Positions 56,384 to 61,698 of a DNA stretch of 61,698 nt are shown here, one piece after another. Made by a program: the position numbers and the translations under genes. This DNA is from an uncultured Pseudomonas sp. GTDB lineage: Bacteria; Pseudomonadota; Gammaproteobacteria; Pseudomonadales; Pseudomonadaceae. The notes under the pieces were generated by a model that was given only the letters and a program-made list of their open reading frames with translations, searched no databases and was not told the origin of the DNA. Every line of letters begins with the position of its first letter. Positions within the stretch are counted from its first letter, which is position 1. Location: positions 1 to 61,698 of the forward strand of contig NZ_CAMPHI010000032.1 in the NCBI RefSeq assembly GCF_946885955.1, given 5' to 3'.

Positions 56384-56704
56384 ATGCCCGAACCGATTCG
56401 TCTCCCGCCGCAACCCGACGCCTGCGAACTTTGCGCCCGCGCCGCGCCGTTGACTCGCCACCATCTGATCCCCAAAGCCCTGCACGACAAAGCCTACGTG
56501 CAAAAGCGCTATGCCAAGAACCAGCGCATCAGCGCCACGCTGTGGGTCTGCCGCGCCTGCCATAACCAGATTCATCGGTTGTTCAGCGAGAAGGAACTGG
56601 CCCTGACCTACAACAATCGCGAGGCGCTGCTCGGCGATGAGCGACTGCGTACGTTCGTCGAGTGGTTGGCGGCGAAGCCGGCGGGCTTCACGCCGCGGCA
56701 CTGA
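56384..56704 (+). CDS. HNH-type nuclease-like protein
   Basis: A 106-aa protein with the zinc-supported HNH pattern: CELC, LTRHHLIPKAL, CRACHNQIHRLF. This is the core of HNH endonucleases. No partner methylase or phage genes nearby. Target unknown. Confidence 0.82.
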   Translation: MPEPIRLPPQPDACELCARAAPLTRHHLIPKALHDKAYVQKRYAKNQRISATLWVCRACHNQIHRLFSEKELALTYNNREALLGDERLRTFVEWLAAKPAGFTPRH

Positions 56705-56712
56705 GATTTCTT

Positions 56713-57054
56713 TCAGCGCATCAAACAGTAATTGATTAGCTGCTCTTCAATGCTTTGGCGTTGCCGTAGGATCAACGCGACTACCAGTAACTGCGTGACT
56801 TCGTCGTAGCTGTACAGGATGCGGTACTCATCCATATTCCACTCGCGGTATTGGCTGATACCCAGCAAGGCCGCTTGCTGGCAAACCGGGGCGGCTAACG
56901 GGTGAGCCTTAAGACGCTTTTCCAGGGTGTCGATCAAGGTGGCCAATCTGGCTTGTGCCAGTTCGACACCCAAATATGGGGCCAGGTGGTGAATCTGTGA
57001 AATCAGGCTTTCTTCAGCGGTGGTTGTATAGGCGATCTTAATCGTCTTGCTCAT
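56713..57054 (-). CDS. ParE/RelE-family toxin
   Basis: A 113-aa toxin-like protein with the ParE/RelE pattern ending in [18 protein letters not shown] and [10 protein letters not shown]. Its start overlaps the antitoxin gene by 17 bases. ParE-type proteins block gyrase and RelE-type cut mRNA; which applies is not clear. Confidence 0.85.
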   Translation of the reverse strand: MSKTIKIAYTTTAEESLISQIHHLAPYLGVELAQARLATLIDTLEKRLKAHPLAAPVCQQAALLGISQYREWNMDEYRILYSYDEVTQLLVVALILRQRQSIEEQLINYCLMR

Positions 57055-57325
57055 CTGCGGAGGCTCCTGCCATTCCCTGGGCAGTTGGGCCGCGCTGTTT
57101 CAGGCGTTCCAGCAGGGTATCTCCCGAGATCAAACGTCCTTCGGCCTTGTCGCGCTCGGCGAAAGACAGCAGCTTGATCAGCGCCAAGGCCTCATCGCGG
57201 CGCTTGCGCTCGGCGTAGGACTCGACCACATAGGCCGGTACGCCATTTTGGGTAATTACCATCGGCTCGCTTAGATCCAGCGAAGCAGCATGCTGCTTAA
57301 GGTAACTAATGGTTTGGACTTTCAT
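57038..57325 (-). CDS. Phd/YefM-type antitoxin
   Basis: A 95-aa antitoxin: [14 protein letters not shown] at the start, [16 protein letters not shown] in the DNA-binding half, and an acidic C-terminal tail expected to cover the toxin. AGGAGACAG ribosome site. Likely represses its own promoter. Confidence 0.87.
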   Translation of the reverse strand: MKVQTISYLKQHAASLDLSEPMVITQNGVPAYVVESYAERKRRDEALALIKLLSFAERDKAEGRLISGDTLLERLKQRGPTAQGMAGASADEQDD

Positions 57326-57865
57326 GGCTGTCTCCTGGTGGTGGAAGGAAGTGCGGCCCGAAACGAGCGTGGCTGCCTTCAAGAGAGCGAACCGCTTACG
57401 CTGTGCTGGGCTGAATATGGTCTGAATTTAGATTGATCGCAACCCGTTGTTTTTTCTTTTCCGATGAGGGGACCTCCATCTCGCGCCCCAAAGCAATCCC
57501 AGTTTGACGCCCAAACCCGAACTCTCTACCCTTCGCGCCTTGCAACAGGTGCCCCTGACGCTGTGCGTCCAAGGGGTGAAACAGGGAAGTCGGTGCGTTG
57601 TGCCCAGCAGGCCAACTATTCCGACGCTGCCCCCGCAACGGTAGGCGAGTCAACGACCGCAACACAGCCACTGTGCTCACGCATGGGAAGGCGCGGTTGG
57701 AACCCTTGGGTTCACTCGCAAGCCCGGAGACCGGCCTGTCGCAGTCCATGGCATCGCGGAGGGCGTTGCTGGGCGTGGGTGCCGCGTTTTTTCCGCGGGC
57801 CTGCGCGCGTGTTCTCCGCCTGCCTATCCCAGCCAATGTCGCGCGGGTGGCACGACGGAGAACCT
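57326..57865. other. 540-bp leader of the B12 operon
   Basis: Gene-free apart from the cobalamin riboswitch (57543-57741). Open frames crossing it are not translated genes. Confidence 0.8.
57543..57741 (+). promoter_or_regulatory. Cobalamin riboswitch
   Basis: The conserved elements appear in order: GGTGCCCC, AACAGGGAA, the B12-box region GCTGCCCCCGCAACGGTAG, GCCACTG and GGGAAGG, and AAGCCCGGAGACCGGCC. In the presence of adenosylcobalamin such RNAs lower expression of the genes downstream, here btuB, btuM and cobB. Confidence 0.95.
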
Positions 57866-59746
57866 ATGTTGATTCGCAAACCTGTTGCGCGATCGGCAGC
57901 CTGTGCGCTGCTGAGTCTTTTATCTTTTCCCCCGGCCTTTGCCGCCAGCCAGCCGCTGACGCTGGATAGCCAGCTGGTGACCGCCACGCGCACCGCGCGA
58001 ACCGCCGAGCAGAGCCTCGCCGCGGTGAGCGTGATCGACCGCGCGCAGATCGAGCGCAGTCAGGCGCAATCGCTGCCGGAGCTGCTCAGGCAGGTGCCCG
58101 GCGTTTCCCTCAGCAATAGCGGCGGGCCGGGTAAAGCCACCGCGCTCTATATGCGCGGCAGCAATTCCAACCATGTGCTGGTGCTGATCGACGGCATCAA
58201 GGTTGGCTCTGTGACCTCTGGCGGCGCCGCATTGCAGGACCTGCCGGTCGAGCTGGTCGAGCGCATCGAGGTGGTGCGTGGGCCACGCTCCAGCCTGTAT
58301 GGCTCGGAAGCCATCGGTGGGGTGATCCAGATTTTCACCCGCAAGGGCCGCGGCGAGGGGACCAGGCCGTTTTTTTCCGCCGGCTATGGCACCCACGACA
58401 GCTACAGCGCCAGTGCCGGCGTCGCCGGTGGCGGCCAGCAGGGCTGGTACAGCCTCGGTCTCAGTGGCCTGGACACAGACGGCATCAACGTCAAGCAAGC
58501 GGACGCCAGCGGTTATGAAAACGATGCCGACGGTTATCGCGATCTGGCCCTGGCGTTGAGTGGCGGCTACCGCTTCGACAATGGCCTGGAGCTGGATGGC
58601 AACCTGCTGCGCAGCAAATCCCACAGCGACTACGACCAGGTCAACAGCAAGCGCACCAGCGGCTTTCGCGCCAACTCCGATGGCGTGCAGAGCGTGGTCG
58701 GCGGTCGTGCGCGCTTCGCCCCGCTGGATGCCTGGCAAGTCACCCTGCAGGCCGGGCGTGGCGAGGACAAGGCCGATCATTATCAGGATGGCGAATTCGA
58801 TTCGCGCTTCGACAGCCGCCGCGACAGCCTGAGCTGGCAGAACGACCTGAGTCTGGCCGAGGGCCACAGCCTGAATATCGGCATCGATTACCAGCGCGAC
58901 GAGGTCAACGGTACCGTCGCCTACGCCATGGACAGCCGCGACAACCAGGGTGCCTTCGTCCAGTACCTCGGCGAATACGGCCGCCATGACTGGCAACTAT
59001 CCCTGCGCCGCGACGACAACGAACAGTTCGGCCGCCACGACACCGGCAATATCGCCTGGGGCTATGCCCTCAGCGAGGCGTTGCGGCTGACCGCCAGCTA
59101 CGGCACGGCCTTCAAGGCGCCGACCTTCAACCAGCTGTATTACCCCAGCTTCGGCAACCCGGACCTGCAAGCCGAGGAATCGCAGAGCGTCGAACTCGGC
59201 CTGGTCGGGCGACATGATTGGGGTCACTGGGCGGTGAACGCCTACCGCACGGAAATCGACAACCTGATCGCCACGGTGCGGGTCAATGGCCTCAGCCAGG
59301 CCCAGGGCGTCGACCAGGCGCGCATCCGCGGCCTCGAACTGCTGGTCGGCAGCGAGCTGCTGGGCTGGCAATGGAATGCCAACTACGCGCTGATGGATGC
59401 GCAAAACCGTTCGCAGCGGTCGAGTCGCAGCGGCATTCCCTATTACGGCAAGGAACTCAACCGGAGGCCGAGCCAGCTGTTCAACCTGGATATCGACCGC
59501 GCCATCGGCGCTTTTGCCATCGGCGCCAGTCTGCATGCGCAGAACTCGACCTACGACGATCTGGAGAACCAGCGCGAACTGGCTGGCTTCGCCACCCTCG
59601 ACCTGCGCGGCGAATACCGCCTGAACCGCGAGTGGCGCCTGCAAACACGGATCGCCAACCTGCTGGACGCCGACTACCAGACCGCCGAGGGCTTCAATCA
59701 GCCCGGCCAGGCGGTGTATTTCACCCTGCGCTATCAGGCGCTTTGA
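57866..59746 (+). CDS. btuB: TonB-dependent vitamin B12 receptor
   Basis: A 626-aa outer-membrane receptor. Signal peptide ALLSLLSFPPAFA, TonB box region DSQLVTATRT, plug domain (QSLPELLRQVPGVSLSN, VEVVRGPRSSLYGSEAIGG) and a 22-strand barrel ending in YFTLRYQAL with a hydrophobic terminal residue. The cobalamin riboswitch in front and B12 genes behind support BtuB over other receptors. First gene of the operon. Confidence 0.93.
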   Translation: MLIRKPVARSAACALLSLLSFPPAFAASQPLTLDSQLVTATRTARTAEQSLAAVSVIDRAQIERSQAQSLPELLRQVPGVSLSNSGGPGKATALYMRGSNSNHVLVLIDGIKVGSVTSGGAALQDLPVELVERIEVVRGPRSSLYGSEAIGGVIQIFTRKGRGEGTRPFFSAGYGTHDSYSASAGVAGGGQQGWYSLGLSGLDTDGINVKQADASGYENDADGYRDLALALSGGYRFDNGLELDGNLLRSKSHSDYDQVNSKRTSGFRANSDGVQSVVGGRARFAPLDAWQVTLQAGRGEDKADHYQDGEFDSRFDSRRDSLSWQNDLSLAEGHSLNIGIDYQRDEVNGTVAYAMDSRDNQGAFVQYLGEYGRHDWQLSLRRDDNEQFGRHDTGNIAWGYALSEALRLTASYGTAFKAPTFNQLYYPSFGNPDLQAEESQSVELGLVGRHDWGHWAVNAYRTEIDNLIATVRVNGLSQAQGVDQARIRGLELLVGSELLGWQWNANYALMDAQNRSQRSSRSGIPYYGKELNRRPSQLFNLDIDRAIGAFAIGASLHAQNSTYDDLENQRELAGFATLDLRGEYRLNREWRLQTRIANLLDADYQTAEGFNQPGQAVYFTLRYQAL

Positions 59747-59767
59747 TCGAATCGCGAGGAGATCCCG

Positions 59768-60340
59768 ATGCTCAAGCTTTGCCCCCGCACTCAACTGGTG
59801 GCCGGTCTCGCCCTGGCGCTGCTGATGGCGATGACCCGTGGTCAGCATTTCGCCACGCTCAATCTGCCCAGCGCGTCCTGGGCTGTGTTCTTCCTCGCCG
59901 GTGCGCTGCTGCGACCGCGTTGGCTGTTTCCGGCGCTGTTTATCGAGGCGTCGTTGCTCGACTTCGCGGCGGTGCGGTGGGGCGGGGTCAGTGACTGGTG
60001 CCTGTCGCCGGCCTATTGGATGCTGCTGCCGGCCTACGGTTCGCTATGGCTGGGCGGGCGGCTGTATGCCCGTTGGCATCGCGAGCACCTGAGCAGCCTG
60101 GCGCTGCTTATGGCGACGGTGATGATCGCCGCGCTGGTCTGCTACCTGTTTTCCGGCGGTGGCTTTCTCTACTTCTCCGGACGTTACCCAGAACCGAGCC
60201 TGGCCTTGCTGGCCGAGCGGATTGGCGTTTATTGCCCCCGTTATCTAGCCAGTTTGGCGCTCTATGTCGGCCTGGCGACGCTGTTCTATGTGGGCTTCCG
60301 GGCGGCGCAAGCGGCGCCAGAGCGCGAGGTCCGACCGTGA
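59768..60340 (+). CDS. btuM: BtuM-like solitary B12 transporter
   Basis: A 190-aa protein with six helices, a size and layout of ECF S-components. His27, Asp65, Cys78, Tyr83 and Arg151 line up, with an offset of one or two, with residues I recall as important in Thiobacillus BtuM (H28, D67, C80, Y85, R153), where the Cys binds cobalt and removes cyanide. It overlaps the cobB start by 3 bases (GTGA). It should carry B12 or cobinamide across the inner membrane without an energising module. Confidence 0.75.
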   Translation: MLKLCPRTQLVAGLALALLMAMTRGQHFATLNLPSASWAVFFLAGALLRPRWLFPALFIEASLLDFAAVRWGGVSDWCLSPAYWMLLPAYGSLWLGGRLYARWHREHLSSLALLMATVMIAALVCYLFSGGGFLYFSGRYPEPSLALLAERIGVYCPRYLASLALYVGLATLFYVGFRAAQAAPEREVRP

Positions 60341-61698
60341 ACGAGCCCGTACCCGGTGCGCGGCACTGCCCGGCGCTTTTGATCGCTGCGCCGGCGTCCG
60401 GTCAGGGCAAGACCACGGTCACCGCGGCCCTGGCGCGCCTGCACCGGCGCCAGGGCCGACGCGTGCGGGTATTCAAGTGCGGCCCGGATTTTCTCGACCC
60501 GATGATCCTCGCCCGCGCCAGCGGTGCGCCTGTCTATCAGCTGGACCTGTGGATGGTCGGCGAGGACGAGAGTCGGCGCCTGCTCTGGGAGGCCGCGGGC
60601 GAGGCCGATCTGATCCTGATCGAAGGGGTGATGGGCCTGTTCGACGGCGCGCCTTCGGCGGCCGATCTGGCGCGGCGTTTCGGCGTGCCGATCATGGCGG
60701 TAATCGACGGCTCGGCGATGGCCCAGACGTTCGCCGCGCTGGCCCATGGCCTGGCGACCTTTCAGGCGGACCTGCCGTTTTCCGGGGTGCTCGGCAACCG
60801 CGTCGGCAGCACGCGCCATGGCGAGATATTGCGCGATTCGCTGCCGGCGTCGATCCGCTGGTATGGCGCCTTGCCGCGCAGCGCCGAAGTCGAGTTGCCG
60901 AGTCGCCATCTGGGTTTGGTCCAGGCCGAGGAGCTCAGCGATCTGGACGCGCGCCTGGATGCCGCTGCCGTTGCCCTGAGCGCCAGCGCCGATACCGAAT
61001 TGCCGCCTGCGGTTGCATTTGCTGCACCAGAACCCTGCGCCCTTGAGCCGCTGCTTAAGGGTGTGCGCATCGGCGTGGCGCACGATAGCGCCTTCGCGTT
61101 TATCTACCAGGCCAACCTGGATTTGTTGCGCGAACTGGGCGCCGAGCTGCGCTTGTTTTCACCGCTGGCCGACAGCCAATTGCCTGAAGTCGACAGCCTC
61201 TATCTGCCCGGTGGCTATCCCGAATTGCACCTGGCGCGGCTCGAAGCCAACCAGGCCATGGCGGCGGCGATCCGCGCCCATCATGCCGCGGGTAAACCAA
61301 TCCTGGCCGAGTGCGGCGGCATGCTCTATCTGCTCGACAAGCTGACCGACCAGCAGGGCGCCAGTGGCCGCATGCTCGGCCTGCTCAGCGGCGAAGCGAC
61401 CCTGCAACTGCGGCTGACCGCCCTGGCCCTGCAGGAAGTCGAACTGCCGGAAGGGCGTTTGCGCGGCCATAGCTTTCACCATTCGGCGCTGACCAGCGCG
61501 CTTGAGCCTATTGCCCGTGGCGAATGCCCGAACTACAGGCGCACTGCCGAGGCGGTTTATCGCCTTGGCCGGCTGACCGCGTCCTATATCCACTTCTACC
61601 TGCCGTCCAATCCGCGGGCGGCGGCCGCGCTCTTTCTGCCCAGCAGGCCGTTGAAAAACGTAGGCGAGGCAGGCAAGACAAGGCAAAAACAGGCGAGG
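60337..61698 (+). CDS. cobB: Cobyrinate a,c-diamide synthase (3' end outside window)
   Basis: An ATP- and glutamine-dependent enzyme that amidates the a and c side chains of the corrin ring (or of hydrogenobyrinate in the aerobic route). P-loop APASGQGKT (about 18-26), glutaminase Cys326 in AECGGML and His419 in YIHFYLP. GTG start overlapping btuM. The normal end (about LFLP, residue 434) runs in frame into a repeat at 61641 without a stop before the window edge. Confidence 0.93.
   Translation, partial: MNEPVPGARHCPALLIAAPASGQGKTTVTAALARLHRRQGRRVRVFKCGPDFLDPMILARASGAPVYQLDLWMVGEDESRRLLWEAAGEADLILIEGVMGLFDGAPSAADLARRFGVPIMAVIDGSAMAQTFAALAHGLATFQADLPFSGVLGNRVGSTRHGEILRDSLPASIRWYGALPRSAEVELPSRHLGLVQAEELSDLDARLDAAAVALSASADTELPPAVAFAAPEPCALEPLLKGVRIGVAHDSAFAFIYQANLDLLRELGAELRLFSPLADSQLPEVDSLYLPGGYPELHLARLEANQAMAAAIRAHHAAGKPILAECGGMLYLLDKLTDQQGASGRMLGLLSGEATLQLRLTALALQEVELPEGRLRGHSFHHSALTSALEPIARGECPNYRRTAEAVYRLGRLTASYIHFYLPSNPRAAAALFLPSRPLKNVGEAGKTRQKQAR
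61641..61698 (+). mobile_element. MITE-like repeat, copy 2 (cut by the window end)
   Basis: CAGCAGGCCGTTGAAAAACG and the following AGGCGAGGCAGGCAAGACAA match one end of the 144-bp element at 40992-41135. It abuts the cobB coding sequence. Confidence 0.82.

Noticed and set aside
57464..57865. Upstream extension of btuB
   Set aside because: The extension crosses the cobalamin riboswitch; the Met at 57866 begins a clear signal peptide.

Overview
The window reads as chromosomal DNA of a gamma-proteobacterium of the genus Pseudomonas (high GC, Pseudomonas-type ribosome binding sites, and gene sets such as nadK/rhomboid/pepN, msrBA, pcpS, ttcA and btuB-cobB). From memory, the first 20 kb runs parallel to the P. 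aeruginosa block from the fadH1 neighbourhood to pepN. Integron cassettes, small inverted-repeat elements and GTAGCCCGGAT-type palindromes point to a member of the stutzeri/mendocina/pseudoalcaligenes side of the genus, but the species cannot be fixed from the sequence.

Layout. 1-312: 3' end of a tRNA-Asp gene, its terminator and a tiny acidic protein. 0.3-4.1 kb: AraC-type regulator divergent from fadH and an NTF2-like protein. 4.3-15.7 kb: housekeeping genes (coiled-coil protein, PLP enzyme, cNMP-rhodanese fusion, DUF1853, nadK, phosphoesterase, rhomboid, YeaC-like, DUF2797, pepN). 15.7-19.9 kb: long leader with a sigma-54 promoter and a Crc-like site, then a YCF48-like periplasmic protein and an RND/MMPL exporter. 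20.4-23 kb: periplasmic msrB-msrA, a diguanylate cyclase, a HAD phosphatase. 23-29.6 kb: an ABC importer with a cytoplasmic alkaline-phosphatase-superfamily hydrolase, split by four 90-bp palindromic repeats and controlled by a GntR/UTRA regulator with visible operators. 29.6-34.9 kb: MBL protein, GlxA-type regulator, apeB, pcpS, candidate sRNA, alpha/beta hydrolase. 35.5-43.4 kb: two c-di-GMP signalling proteins flanking a low-GC island of two integron cassettes (PIN and Abi_C proteins) without an integrase. 43.5-47 kb: acyl-CoA dehydrogenase, degenerate amidohydrolase and alpha-methylacyl-CoA racemase, probably for methyl-branched or long-chain acyl-CoA breakdown. 47-57.4 kb: membrane and cell-wall genes (HlyIII, two Yip1 paralogues, two NlpC/P60 lipoproteins), sprT, J-domain protein, ttcA, a divergent Tag-like protein, a sirtuin, a methyltransferase, an HNH protein and a toxin-antitoxin pair. 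57.5-61.7 kb: a cobalamin riboswitch followed by btuB, a BtuM-like B12 transporter and cobB, which runs into a repeat at the window edge.

Most striking: the two-cassette integron fragment, whose boundaries can be read base by base; the 90-bp palindrome array inside a transport operon; the BtuM-like protein inside the B12 operon; and three inverted-repeat copies lying exactly at the 3' ends of genes, two of which supply the stop codon.
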